Notes: generated from the sequence alone by a model not told the origin. A stretch of 37,504 bases of DNA from CAG-841 sp963656825 (GCA_963656825.1 CAVKJG010000015.1:1-37504), one strand, 5' to 3'; counted from the stretch's first letter, positions 1-8,599 are shown. A program made the numbers and translations.

Positions 1-113
1 TCCCCCCCCCCCCCCCCCAGCATTTGTCAATAGTTTTCGGTATTTTTTCGCATTGAGGTATTCTGATATCCGTAACTTTCTGTTAAAAAATAGGCTTTTG
101 CACTTGAAATACC

Positions 114-154
114 AAAACAGAACGACCGACCAAAGCGGTCAGCCGTTTTGTTTT
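114..154. terminator. Probable bidirectional intrinsic terminator
   Basis: AAAACAGAACG and GACC pair with GGTC and CGTTTTGTTTT around an AAAGC loop at 132-136, leaving a small internal bulge. The arms are A-rich on one side and T-rich on the other, so it can work in either direction. It probably ends a gene beyond the left edge. Confidence 0.55.
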
Positions 155-232
155 GCGGCGGAATAAGAAAAACCCGATTCGTAAAAGCCAAAATTGACAT
201 GGCAAAAATTCAAATCGTTTTCTTAAAATTAC

Positions 233-261
233 TTTACATCTATAACTGTTTTTGATATAAT
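233..261 (+). promoter_or_regulatory. Sigma-A promoter of the lipoprotein/clostripain pair
   Basis: TTTACA (233-238), a 17-bp spacer and TATAAT (256-261). Transcription would start near 268, about 117 nt before the first lipoprotein. Confidence 0.75.
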
Positions 262-384
262 TATAACAATAGACGTTTGATGATTCTGTGACGAGCTCAA
301 AACGGCTGTCCGGATTGGCAGAATTCTGTAACAAAAGCGGACGATGAAAAGTCAAAAACAACAAACAAATGAAGGAGAATTTTT

Positions 385-3300
385 ATGAAAGCATTGTGGA
401 AAAGCAGACACCGGATTCTCGCGCTGTTTATAGCTGTCGCCATGCTGATTCCGACAGCGGCGTTGTCCTCCTGCGGAACGAAAGACAGCAAAACCGATTG
501 GAGCATATCGGCAACCGATAATATCGTTTCACTCGATGTGGCGATGGCGGGCGACGATACCAGTCGCACCCTGGCGGTTACGGCTTCCGAGGATATTTTC
601 GCAAAAAAAATCAAAAACGAACAGATTCAGATTATTGCTTATGATCTGGACAAAAGCGAAAGCGAAACAACCGCTTCGGAAAGCCAAAGCAACGAGCTGA
701 CGGATTTCTCAATCGTGCGCGACGACGCAAAGAAGCTGACGATCACATTGGCATCGGGAGCCGACAGCGCACATTGGGGATATACCGTTGCGGTACATAA
801 ATCGGCAACGACATCCGGCGCGTTCGGCGAAGGCTGGGTCTTCACTCCAACCACGGAAGAAATATATAATTACAGTGCCGCACTTAAGGGAACATACACA
901 ACGGCACAGAGCAACCCCGTGCTTGTTGTTGAACTGACGGACACCGTCGTTGCGACAGGCTTTTCAAAAGAAATGGTCACGCTCGGAGGCGTATTCGGTA
1001 CGCTGAAAATCGTATCGGCTTCCGGCAACGGTTCAACCGTCACTATTGTTACCGATGGTACAATGGATACAGGCTTTTCCGGAATCTGCGGAACGGTCGC
1101 TCTTTCGGATAAAGCAACAAGCTGCGGTCAGGAGCTGAACGCTTCCGCCGATGTCGCTTATGTCGGCGCTTATGTGGCAGACAGCTCGTTTGCGTTTGCA
1201 GGCGGCACGCTGAAGTTCACAATTCAGCTTGCGGGAAATACCTTCAAGGCGAACGTCGGCGATACGATCTCCTCCGACGGTATTACCGTGAAAATCGAAA
1301 CGATTTCGGAAGACAGGACGTCCGCAATCGTTTCCGTGTCTGTTTCAGCAGACGGCATTGACAGTGCAATCGCCGCTGTCGACGGAAAAACCATAACCAT
1401 TCCGGCGGATATGCTGGAAAGCGGAAGCTCCGAAAAAGTTGCGGTATCGGCTTTCAAGGCAAGCGTCGGCATGACGGTTGACTATGTCGAGGTAGCTTCC
1501 GTAGGCACTTATAAAGGTACGGGCGTTCTTTTTGCCGAAAACGGCAGATTTGCAGCACTTGCCGCGTCGGACCTTGTGTTCACGGGCGATTTCTCCGACG
1601 CTGTCGTTACGGATATAGCAAAAGAAAGCGATACGACATATAATGTCACATTCATCTTAAAGGCATGCGAGCTGAACCTTGAAGACGCGCATCTTTCCGG
1701 AAGCGTTACGGTTGCCGACGGAAAGCTTCTTAACGACTGGGGAAGCGCAAGCGAAAGCCTTTCTTCCGACATCTCCTACGACACCGGACTTGACAAAGAA
1801 GAAAGCACTTGGGAAAGCATCATGAAATTCGTTGCCGATCACAAGGATACGCTTGATAATCTTTCAACGGTAACATCGGTAATAGGCGGCGTGGGAAGCG
1901 CCGTCAGCGGAGTCTATACCATTCTTCAGCTTTGCGGAGTAATCGAAAGCACCGACGATAAGCTCGACTCGATCCGTAATGAGATCAGAATGGCGCAGGC
2001 TATGATGCATAATATTTCCAGCCAGATCACAAAGCAAACGGCTTTGATGGAATCCGAATTTTCACGCGTTCATACAAGCAACGACACCTCGCTTTATCTC
2101 TCTTATACAAACGCCTATTCGACCTTTGTAAAGACATACGTTACGCCTCTGAACAACGCCGTTTCAAGCTACAGATCGGCATACAACGCATATATGCTTT
2201 CGTATATCGGCTCGGCTGACAAGCAGACGGTTACCGTTTACAGAAACGACAAAGGCGAAATCACATATCCCGGAAATATGGCGGGATACGATATTGAGGG
2301 CAACAAAATCGTTTCCGCAACGGAATACCGCCTTGAAAAAGGACTTTCCCGCGTAATTGAAAAGGTCGCCGCGAACGGCGGAAGAATTTACGACGAGTAT
2401 CTTGACGATATCGAAGAAATAGTTGACAAAAACTATCAACCCGACACAAGCTTGCCGACCTTTGAGGAGCTGCAGAAGAAGGGACTTGCCGATTACGAGA
2501 AGGCAAAAAGCATTATAAGCGAAATGACAGGAGTACCCGAAGAATTTCCCGTATACTCAAAGGGAAATGAAGGCAATCCCTACAGCTACAACGATATTCT
2601 CTGGTTTATAAAGAATATTCCGGATGCCATCACAACAACACGTCTGTGGGATATGTATTTTTCCGCATCAAGAGCAAACCTGGCGAAAGTCGCCAAGCTT
2701 CGACAAGCATTGCTCAACAGCACCTATGTGTATGAGGACGATCACAACGCGATGCTGCAGCACGGCATGGTCGAGGCTACCGGATACAGAGTTGAAAAGG
2801 AGCTGCTCAGCCACATCAGCATTGTCGATGCAAACGGCAATGAGGCGGATCTGAGCGCGGCAGACTTTATGACCGCGCTGAAAACACAGGCGGCAATCGC
2901 GGCGCTTTCCTCCGGCACGGTTTCATCAATGGAGATCATCAACGCATATGTAAACTTTGCGCATGCCCTTTCCGGAAGCGAGGCCGGCGCGCCCAGACTT
3001 GCCTCCGTGAAAACCCCGCTCGATAATTTCTATCTGCTCGAATCATATTTCTACAATTTCTATTCCGAAGCCGAAAGCGACATAAAAGCAACAACGGCAT
3101 GGCTTGCCTCCGTCAATATAGAAGGAAAGTCGCTTGCCGCTCTTGCCTATGCCTTTACGCCGTCGGCTGAAAAGAATGTGGTTTCCGATTCGGCGCAGCT
3201 TGCCTCCGCCGAGCTTCTGAGAAAAGACCGCAGCCATTCGGTGACGGATGCCGGCAAGCAGTTCAGCTTTGTAAAAAATTCGGTTATCCATACACAGAAA

Positions 3301-3819
3301 ATGTATATCAGAAGTAACGGCATTTGTCGGGACGGCGAGGAGCTTCCCGGCCATGTTTCCTCGTATATATCCGCCTCCGAATTTCTGGTAATGTTGAACC
3401 GTTATACGAACATGAAAAATCTGGGCATTGTGAGCGACGCAACCTTTGCCGACTACCTTGTTTCCAGAGGGCTGATAACCTCCGATATGAAGGACGGAAG
3501 AATCCTTATAGGCGACTGGGCGGAATCGTCTATGCCGCTTGATTGCTCGGTAAGTCTGAGATGTTGTACCGTCTCTTGCGGAAAATGGTTCAAGGTGGGA
3601 AACAGTTATCCCATGGGAACCTACGGAAAATATCAATCGAAATATTTCTATGGGAATACACTTTTTAAGGTAGAAAATTATTCGCTTGACGGAACTCCTC
3701 AGGAATCAAGCGTTTATAAATGGAATGCCTATTTTGAACTTTTCTTTTTCGTTGACAGTGAAGGCGCCGGTTTTCTGGATAGAATATACTGCCCCATGTT
3801 CTACTTTGCTGTGGAATAA
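385..3819 (+). CDS. Large secreted lipoprotein with hydrophobic segment and coiled coil, function unknown
   Basis: I do not recognise this family. The 1144-residue product starts with a basic n-region, a hydrophobic core and the lipobox ALSSC, so it should be lipid-anchored through Cys30 on the outer face of the membrane. Residues about 35-470 are rich in Thr, Ser, Val and Gly and read like several beta-sandwich domains. Residues about 496-520 form a Gly-rich hydrophobic stretch (TSVIGGVGSAVSGVYTILQL), followed at about 522-565 by a charged amphipathic helix resembling a coiled coil, then a long helical region. A hydrophobic helix next to long amphipathic helices is also seen in alpha-helical pore-forming proteins, but that is only an analogy. 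AAGGAG lies 8 nt before the ATG. The next gene, 79 bp downstream on the same strand, is a clostripain-type peptidase, so a secreted substrate/protease relationship is conceivable but unproven. Confidence 0.8.
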   Translation: MKALWKSRHRILALFIAVAMLIPTAALSSCGTKDSKTDWSISATDNIVSLDVAMAGDDTSRTLAVTASEDIFAKKIKNEQIQIIAYDLDKSESETTASESQSNELTDFSIVRDDAKKLTITLASGADSAHWGYTVAVHKSATTSGAFGEGWVFTPTTEEIYNYSAALKGTYTTAQSNPVLVVELTDTVVATGFSKEMVTLGGVFGTLKIVSASGNGSTVTIVTDGTMDTGFSGICGTVALSDKATSCGQELNASADVAYVGAYVADSSFAFAGGTLKFTIQLAGNTFKANVGDTISSDGITVKIETISEDRTSAIVSVSVSADGIDSAIAAVDGKTITIPADMLESGSSEKVAVSAFKASVGMTVDYVEVASVGTYKGTGVLFAENGRFAALAASDLVFTGDFSDAVVTDIAKESDTTYNVTFILKACELNLEDAHLSGSVTVADGKLLNDWGSASESLSSDISYDTGLDKEESTWESIMKFVADHKDTLDNLSTVTSVIGGVGSAVSGVYTILQLCGVIESTDDKLDSIRNEIRMAQAMMHNISSQITKQTALMESEFSRVHTSNDTSLYLSYTNAYSTFVKTYVTPLNNAVSSYRSAYNAYMLSYIGSADKQTVTVYRNDKGEITYPGNMAGYDIEGNKIVSATEYRLEKGLSRVIEKVAANGGRIYDEYLDDIEEIVDKNYQPDTSLPTFEELQKKGLADYEKAKSIISEMTGVPEEFPVYSKGNEGNPYSYNDILWFIKNIPDAITTTRLWDMYFSASRANLAKVAKLRQALLNSTYVYEDDHNAMLQHGMVEATGYRVEKELLSHISIVDANGNEADLSAADFMTALKTQAAIAALSSGTVSSMEIINAYVNFAHALSGSEAGAPRLASVKTPLDNFYLLESYFYNFYSEAESDIKATTAWLASVNIEGKSLAALAYAFTPSAEKNVVSDSAQLASAELLRKDRSHSVTDAGKQFSFVKNSVIHTQKMYIRSNGICRDGEELPGHVSSYISASEFLVMLNRYTNMKNLGIVSDATFADYLVSRGLITSDMKDGRILIGDWAESSMPLDCSVSLRCCTVSCGKWFKVGNSYPMGTYGKYQSKYFYGNTLFKVENYSLDGTPQESSVYKWNAYFELFFFVDSEGAGFLDRIYCPMFYFAVE

Positions 3820-3842
3820 CCGTTTTATAAATTCGTAAAAGC

Positions 3843-3873
3843 ATTGCCGCCCGCTTGAACGCGGGCGGCAATT
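3843..3873 (+). terminator. Perfect 12-bp hairpin between the two lipoprotein genes
   Basis: ATTGCCGCCCGC (3843-3854) pairs perfectly with GCGGGCGGCAAT (3861-3872) around TTGAAC. Only a short T stretch follows, so it may be a partial terminator or an mRNA-stabilising hairpin that sets different levels of the two genes. The Shine-Dalgarno AGGAGG of the next gene begins 11 nt after the stem. Confidence 0.5.
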
Positions 3874-3898
3874 TACCAAAACAGGAGGATCTCCGTTG

Positions 3899-5944
3899 AT
3901 GATAAAAAAATCAGAATATATTTTATCCGTAATTTCCCTGCTTTTTGCCGCAGCTTTCTTTTTCTCCGCCTGTCAGAGCGGCAAGGCAAATGACAAAAAC
4001 ACAACAGCGGTCAGCACCTCTTCCGCTACGTCGACGGAAACGAAAGAGCCTGTCGATATACCCGTCAAAAATTATGTCGACGGCACGAGAACCATCCTTG
4101 TTTATATCTGCGGCAGCAATCTTGAAACCAAATCGGGAGCGGCGACAAAAAACATCGCCGAAATGCTGGAAGCAAAGCTGCCGGACAACGTGTCGCTTCT
4201 TATACAGACGGGCGGCGCAAAGGCGTGGAGAAATTATAATATCCCCGCCGACAAAAGCTGTCGTTTCAGCGTACAAAGCGGCACTCTTACGCTCGTGGAG
4301 GAAAACCCCATTGTAAATATGGGCGTTCCCTCTTCCCTTTCGGATTTTGTACTGTGGGGAGCGGAGCGCTGTCCGGCTGAATTCTACACTGTTATTCTGT
4401 GGGATCACGGCGGCGGCAGTCTTAAAGGCGTCTGCTCGGACGAAAACTACAAAAACGACGCGCTGACATTGCCGGAGCTGAAGTCCGCCTTTTCCGGAAT
4501 TTATCAAAAGCTCGGCAGAAAGCTTGATACGGTCGGCTTTGACGCCTGTCTTATGGCTACGCTCGATACGGCGCAGACACTTGCTCCCTATGCCGACTAT
4601 ATGATAGCATCGGAGGAGGTTGAGCCGTCGGGCGGCTGGGATTACGCCGCATTTCTCGGTAAGCTGAATGAAAATCCCTTTCTGAATACGGTTGAGCTCG
4701 GCAAAGAGATATGCGACACATATATCGCAAAAAGCGAAAAAAGCGGCAAGGGCAGCGCGGTTACGCTGTCGCTTGTTGAGCTTTCGAAGATAAACAAAGT
4801 AGCGGCGGCATACAACGAAATTTTCACGGACGCTATCGAAAGTGGCAAAAAGCTGTACGGAACACAGAGCGTTATCCGCGCTTTTCATTTGGCTGTAAGC
4901 TTCGGCGGCGGAACGTCAACCGAAGGCTACAGCAATCTGTTTGATCTCATCGGCTTTGCCGAAGCAATGACCGCCGACACGGCAGACGCAAAAGCTCTGA
5001 AGGATGCGCTCGATGAATGTATTCTTTATTCGGTGTGCGGTCCGGCAAGAAGCGGTTCTTACGGATTGTCGATATATTATCCGGAAAACTTTGAAAAAAA
5101 CGAATTTGACAGATATCTCGGTATCTGCGCGTTCGACGGCTACAAAAGCTTTCTTTCGGAGGTTTACGGAAATATTCCGGCGACAACCGTCACATTTGCC
5201 GACAAGGGCAGCATCGCTTCCGACGGAGGCTTCCGCATTACCTTCACCGATGAAAGTCTGCCTTATATATCGTCCGTAAATTTTCTGCTTCTCGAAATCG
5301 GCAGCGATGAAGACCATATAAAAATACGCGGCCTCGGCGAGGACAACGATATCACGGCAAGCAACGGCGGCAAAACGTTTACAAGCAATTTCCGCGGCGT
5401 CTGGCTCGCTCTTGACGGACAGCCTTTAAGCTGCATGCCGATCGACGACACGGAAAGTTATACGGTTTTTTCGGCGCCCGTGCTGCTCAACGGCAGTCGG
5501 ACAAATCTGCGCTTCGCTTACATATGGGACGACACGAACGAGGACGGCGGATATTATCAGCTGCTCGGCACATGGAGCGGCATAAACGAAGGCGGCTTTG
5601 CGGACAGAGAAATACGGCTTCTCGGCGAGGGCGACCGTGTGACTGTTTTATATAACCGTATCAATGCCAACGATTATTCGTCTTCGTTTGCCGAAGGCGA
5701 AACGATCACAATCGGTTCTGACGGCGGCAGCATCGCGGAACTGCCGCTTTCCGAAAAAAATTATCAGTATGTGTTCAAAATAACCGATATTTTCGGCAAT
5801 ACCTTCTATTCTTACACGGCAATATTTCAAATGAAATACACCTATGACGAGCTTCTCGACAATCCTCTTGCCGACGGACAATACGCCGCAGAGGTTATCG
5901 TCATTTCGGAGGATGTTGACAATGATCTGGCATACGGAAGCTGA
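3899..5944 (+). CDS. Clostripain-family (peptidase C11) lipoprotein
   Basis: Cysteine endopeptidase of family C11, whose members cleave after Arg or Lys. The signal peptide ends in the lipobox FFSAC (Cys25 from this start), so the enzyme should be surface-anchored. The catalytic pair is visible: His in ILWDHGGG (about residue 170) and Cys in GFDACLMA (about residue 217), each at the end of a predicted beta strand as in the caspase-like fold. Residues about 50-390 cover the protease domain. Residues about 400-681 look like a beta-rich C-terminal module found in many gut C11 lipoproteins. AGGAGG at 3883-3888 is 10 nt from ATG at 3899 and 7 nt from an in-frame TTG at 3896, so either start is possible. 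It follows the unknown 1144-residue lipoprotein and ends before a strong terminator at 5960. Confidence 0.9.
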   Translation: MIKKSEYILSVISLLFAAAFFFSACQSGKANDKNTTAVSTSSATSTETKEPVDIPVKNYVDGTRTILVYICGSNLETKSGAATKNIAEMLEAKLPDNVSLLIQTGGAKAWRNYNIPADKSCRFSVQSGTLTLVEENPIVNMGVPSSLSDFVLWGAERCPAEFYTVILWDHGGGSLKGVCSDENYKNDALTLPELKSAFSGIYQKLGRKLDTVGFDACLMATLDTAQTLAPYADYMIASEEVEPSGGWDYAAFLGKLNENPFLNTVELGKEICDTYIAKSEKSGKGSAVTLSLVELSKINKVAAAYNEIFTDAIESGKKLYGTQSVIRAFHLAVSFGGGTSTEGYSNLFDLIGFAEAMTADTADAKALKDALDECILYSVCGPARSGSYGLSIYYPENFEKNEFDRYLGICAFDGYKSFLSEVYGNIPATTVTFADKGSIASDGGFRITFTDESLPYISSVNFLLLEIGSDEDHIKIRGLGEDNDITASNGGKTFTSNFRGVWLALDGQPLSCMPIDDTESYTVFSAPVLLNGSRTNLRFAYIWDDTNEDGGYYQLLGTWSGINEGGFADREIRLLGEGDRVTVLYNRINANDYSSSFAEGETITIGSDGGSIAELPLSEKNYQYVFKITDIFGNTFYSYTAIFQMKYTYDELLDNPLADGQYAAEVIVISEDVDNDLAYGS

Positions 5945-5959
5945 TCCGGCGCAAAAAAT

Positions 5960-6000
5960 CACCGCAAAAAGTCATTTCGGGACTTTTTGCGGTGTTTCTT
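5960..6000 (+). terminator. Intrinsic terminator after the clostripain gene
   Basis: CACCGCAAAAAGTC pairs perfectly with GACTTTTTGCGGTG around ATTTCGG, followed by GTTTCTTATTTT. It separates this unit from the convergent small lipoprotein gene. Confidence 0.9.
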
Positions 6001-6009
6001 ATTTTCTGT

Positions 6010-6474
6010 TTATTTTATATCGTTTATCGGATATTCGCCGGTACCGTCGTTGATTGACAACATGGAAATTTCAAAGCCGGTATCGTTTGCACTTGCGGCA
6101 TAAGCCCAAAATGCATGAAGCTGCAGGGTATCTCCCTTGTGCAGCTGCAGATCCTTGTAAACAACCGAATAAATACCCGTTTCTTTTTCGCTGAGAATCT
6201 GCTGACCGTTCACATAAAACCAAACGGTGCTGGTGGCAAAATTTACATCGCAACGAACGGAGATCGTAACGGTGCAATCGGATTTTACGGTCATATTCCA
6301 ATATGTTCCCGCATCGTCAAGGTTTGTGCCGTCGTAGGCAACGAATTTGTTTTCATATGAGGAAAACCAATAATTTCTGTCGTTTTTTGATATGTTGCCG
6401 CATGACGTCAATACGAGAAAACAAATCCCGATCGCCATTACAGCCGCAAGCCGCGCCACTGCTTTTTTCTTCAT
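6010..6474 (-). CDS. Small lipoprotein, function unknown
   Basis: A 154-residue protein with a basic n-region (MKKKAVARL), a hydrophobic core and the lipobox LTSC, so it should be membrane-anchored outside the cell. The mature part alternates aromatic and polar residues in a beta pattern, with a phrase such as VWFYVNGQQI that resembles a small beta-sandwich or carbohydrate-binding fold. I cannot assign a family. The start at 6474 is chosen because AAGGA sits about 8 nt upstream (GGAAGGAAATAAAC then ATG); an in-frame ATG at 6498 would put extra residues ahead of the signal peptide. It has its own promoter and is convergent with the clostripain gene. Confidence 0.75.
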   Translation of the reverse strand: MKKKAVARLAAVMAIGICFLVLTSCGNISKNDRNYWFSSYENKFVAYDGTNLDDAGTYWNMTVKSDCTVTISVRCDVNFATSTVWFYVNGQQILSEKETGIYSVVYKDLQLHKGDTLQLHAFWAYAASANDTGFEISMLSINDGTGEYPINDIK

Positions 6475-6509
6475 GTTTATTTCCTTCCCTGTAATCATAA
6501 TTTTTGTAT

Positions 6510-6538
6510 ATTATACCTCAAACGGCTGTGCAATTCAA
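6510..6538 (-). promoter_or_regulatory. Sigma-A promoter of the small lipoprotein
   Basis: On the minus strand TTGAAT (6538-6533), a 17-bp spacer and a perfect TATAAT (6515-6510). It gives a leader of about 30 nt for the gene starting at 6474. Confidence 0.8.
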
Positions 6539-6599
6539 GTGTTGCGGCAATAAATTGTCATGTAAAGCGCAATTTTTCAGCCTTCAACCCCGAATTTTA

Positions 6600-7184
6600 T
6601 CACTTATACGTTGAAATTATGTTTTCCGCTATTGTTCTGCGTGTGACGCATCTGTCCATGGCCTGTTTTTCAATATATCTGTGAGCTTCCTTTTCCGTCA
6701 TTTTAAGCTGCTCTATAAGCAGACACTTTGCCCTGTTTACTATTCGTATTTCCTCCATTTTTTCTTCAATCGAGGCGGTTTTCTGTTCCATACGGCGAAG
6801 TCTTTCTCTTGTTCCGCACAAAAGCGTAAGCGATTGAGATACCGCCTGCGCATTTGTCGGCTTCGAGATGACAAGCACCCCATACTGCGAAACGCGCAAA
6901 TGAATATCGGCATAATGCTCGGCTTTAACAAGCAAAAGAACGCCCGTGCCGCTTCTCTCGCAAATGTCAAGCGCAAGCTCCGTTCCGAATTCATCTGGAA
7001 GCGGCGCGTTGATTATAACTATATCAAAGGCGTTTTCGGAAAGACACTGCCTTGCGTTTGAAACATCGGAGGTGACTGTTATCGGACAGTATCTGCTTTC
7101 CGGCAGAATTTCAAAGAGAGACGTATTGAATTTTACGGACGAGGAAACAACAAGCACGCTGTAGCAATGCTCCGCAAGCTCCAT
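6600..7184 (-). CDS. ANTAR-domain transcription antiterminator with degenerate receiver domain
   Basis: A 194-residue protein: an N-terminal receiver-like fold (residues about 8-115), a short coiled coil (about 118-140) and a C-terminal ANTAR domain (about 138-190, ending RRTIAENII). ANTAR domains bind paired RNA hairpins and prevent intrinsic termination. The receiver lacks its phosphorylation site: the expected Asp after strand 3 is Asn in DIVIINAPLP, and the acidic pocket after strand 1 reads SSS. The conserved Lys remains in ISKP. Control by phosphorylation is therefore unlikely. The gene lies 27 bp downstream of glnA on the same strand, with GGGAGGG about 8 nt before its ATG, the arrangement known for NitR-type regulators of clostridial glutamine synthetase genes. 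Likely targets are the glnA and glnN leaders (inference). Confidence 0.88.
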   Translation of the reverse strand: MELAEHCYSVLVVSSSVKFNTSLFEILPESRYCPITVTSDVSNARQCLSENAFDIVIINAPLPDEFGTELALDICERSGTGVLLLVKAEHYADIHLRVSQYGVLVISKPTNAQAVSQSLTLLCGTRERLRRMEQKTASIEEKMEEIRIVNRAKCLLIEQLKMTEKEAHRYIEKQAMDRCVTRRTIAENIISTYK

Positions 7185-7211
7185 ATATCAATCCCTCCCA
7201 TCGTTTTTGTG

Positions 7212-8420
7212 TTATTTTGTATAACCGGCTATTATCGAAGCCGGCAGATTTGCCGCCACGAACGCGCTATCTCTTGCCGCAGCCTTTGCTTTTTCAAGGG
7301 TTTCCGGCAGTTTTTCGTAATGTGCGGTTATTTCGTCCGGCGCGGTATAAAGATTTATATCCGCCGCCGCAGGCAACGTCATATTGTTTTTCACTCCGTC
7401 AAGTCCCGCCCGTATAAGCAATGTGAACGCAAGATAAGGATTGCACAGCGGATCCGGAGAGCGAAGCTCGGCGCGACGGTATTCTCCTTTCGCCGCCGGA
7501 ATACGGATAAGCTGCGAACGGTTTTCTCCCGACCACGAAATATATTTAGGTGCTTTGTTCGAGCCGAAGCGCTTGTATGATTCCTCCGTAATGTTGAGAA
7601 ACGCCGTAATTTCGCCCGTATGGGCAAGTATTCCGGCGATGACCTGCGGCATAATATCCGCGCCGTCGGCGCTTTTTGCCGAAAAGTTTATATGCATACC
7701 GTTTCCGGCTTTGTTTTCGATAGGCTTCGGAGAAAAATCCGCATAAAGACCGCCCCTCGCCGCGACCGCAAGCACTACCGAACGGAACGTAAGCGCATCG
7801 TCCGCCGCGGTTATCGCGTGCGAATAGCAGAAGTCTATCTCGTTCTGACCGGGTCCCTCCTCGTGATGCGAGCTTTCGGGATTTATCCCCATGCGCTCGA
7901 GCGTAAGGCATATTTCGCGGCGGACATTTTCTCCCTTGTCCTCGGGGGCGACGTCCATGTAGCCGGCATTGTCATAAGGAATATCCGTCGGCTCTCCGTT
8001 TTCGTCGCACCTGAAAAGATAGAATTCCATTTCCGAGCCGAACGCAAAGCTTATGCCCTCCTTTTCCGCATCCTCCGACGCTTTTCTGAGGAGCGCTCTC
8101 GTATCGGCTTCAAAGGGCGTCCCGTCGGGATAAGTCACCGAGCAGAACATCCGCACGACCTTTCCGTGCTCCGGCCGCCACGGCAGAACGCAGAGCGTCG
8201 ATGTGTCGGGATGAAGAAAAAGATCGGAATGAACCTCTCCTCCGAAGCCGTCTATTGCCGAAGCGTCTATGGCTATGCCGTATTCAAACGCTCTGTCAAG
8301 CTCGCTCGGCATTACGGAGATGTTTTTCTGTCTGCCGTAAATGTCGCAGAAAGCCATTCGTATGAATTTGACATCCTCCTCCGCAACAAACTGAATAACC
8401 TCTTCCCTTGAATATTTCAT
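7212..8420 (-). CDS. glnA: Glutamine synthetase, class I type
   Basis: Makes glutamine from glutamate, ammonia and ATP in the cytoplasm. The 402-residue product has the beta-grasp N domain (residues about 10-95) and the catalytic domain: metal-binding FGSEMEFYLF, SHHEEGPGQNEIDF, the His loop GNGMHINFS, the ATP/glutamate segment NRSQLIRIPAA and RAELRSPDPLCNPYLA. It is shorter than the 440-470 residues usual for class I enzymes, mainly at the C terminus, and has no recognisable adenylylation loop, as expected outside GSI-beta enzymes. The start at 8420 follows GAAAGGCGG by about 10 nt; the upstream ATG at 8459 would lie in the leader attenuator. It is transcribed divergently from glnN and is followed by the ANTAR gene. 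Confidence 0.93.
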   Translation of the reverse strand: MKYSREEVIQFVAEEDVKFIRMAFCDIYGRQKNISVMPSELDRAFEYGIAIDASAIDGFGGEVHSDLFLHPDTSTLCVLPWRPEHGKVVRMFCSVTYPDGTPFEADTRALLRKASEDAEKEGISFAFGSEMEFYLFRCDENGEPTDIPYDNAGYMDVAPEDKGENVRREICLTLERMGINPESSHHEEGPGQNEIDFCYSHAITAADDALTFRSVVLAVAARGGLYADFSPKPIENKAGNGMHINFSAKSADGADIMPQVIAGILAHTGEITAFLNITEESYKRFGSNKAPKYISWSGENRSQLIRIPAAKGEYRRAELRSPDPLCNPYLAFTLLIRAGLDGVKNNMTLPAAADINLYTAPDEITAHYEKLPETLEKAKAAARDSAFVAANLPASIIAGYTK

Positions 8421-8449
8421 AAACGTTTTACCGCCTTTCTCAGAAATGC

Positions 8450-8520
8450 AAAAAAGCAAGGGAATTCATTCAAAACAAGGAATCGGTTTTCCTTACGCAA
8501 ATGAATTCCTTTGCTTTTTT
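8450..8520 (-). terminator. Leader attenuator of glnA with alternative hairpins
   Basis: In the glnA transcript a 21-nt arm (8520-8500) pairs almost completely with the arm at 8470-8450, which ends in six U: an intrinsic terminator inside the leader, starting only about 2 nt after the predicted transcription start. Two smaller hairpins are possible instead. P1 pairs GCAAA with TTTGC at 8514-8497 and would consume the whole 5' arm of the terminator. P2 pairs AAGGAA with TTCCTT around AACCGA at 8494-8477. Two small hairpins competing with a terminator is the ANTAR-target layout, but the loops do not strictly match the published hexaloop consensus as I remember it. Confidence 0.65.
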
Positions 8521-8528
8521 GATGATAT

Positions 8529-8558
8529 ATAATATCACACACGGGGTTTTGTTGTCAA
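8529..8558 (-). promoter_or_regulatory. Sigma-A promoter of glnA
   Basis: On the minus strand TTGACA (8558-8553), an 18-bp spacer and TATTAT (8534-8529). Transcription would start near 8522, directly at the base of the leader hairpin. Confidence 0.75.
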
Positions 8559-8599
8559 TCGCTTTTTCGGTCAAAAAATAATTTTTTTGACAAAAGGTC

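Larger units (their letters stand above)
1..384. other. Scaffold edge and intergenic region before first lipoprotein
   Basis: No convincing gene is visible. The stretch opens with T followed by 17 C (2-18), contains a hairpin at 114-154 that looks like the terminator of a gene lying off the window, then a sigma-A promoter at 233-261 and an untranslated leader of roughly 115 nt. The Shine-Dalgarno AAGGAG lies 8 nt before the first ATG at 385. Short open frames on the minus strand here lack ribosome sites and recognisable composition. Confidence 0.6.

Noticed and set aside
3923..4888. A 321-codon open frame on the minus strand opposite the clostripain gene
   Set aside because: It mirrors the coding frame of a clear C11 peptidase, has no ribosome site or promoter, and its translation is Arg- and Cys-rich without a recognisable domain.
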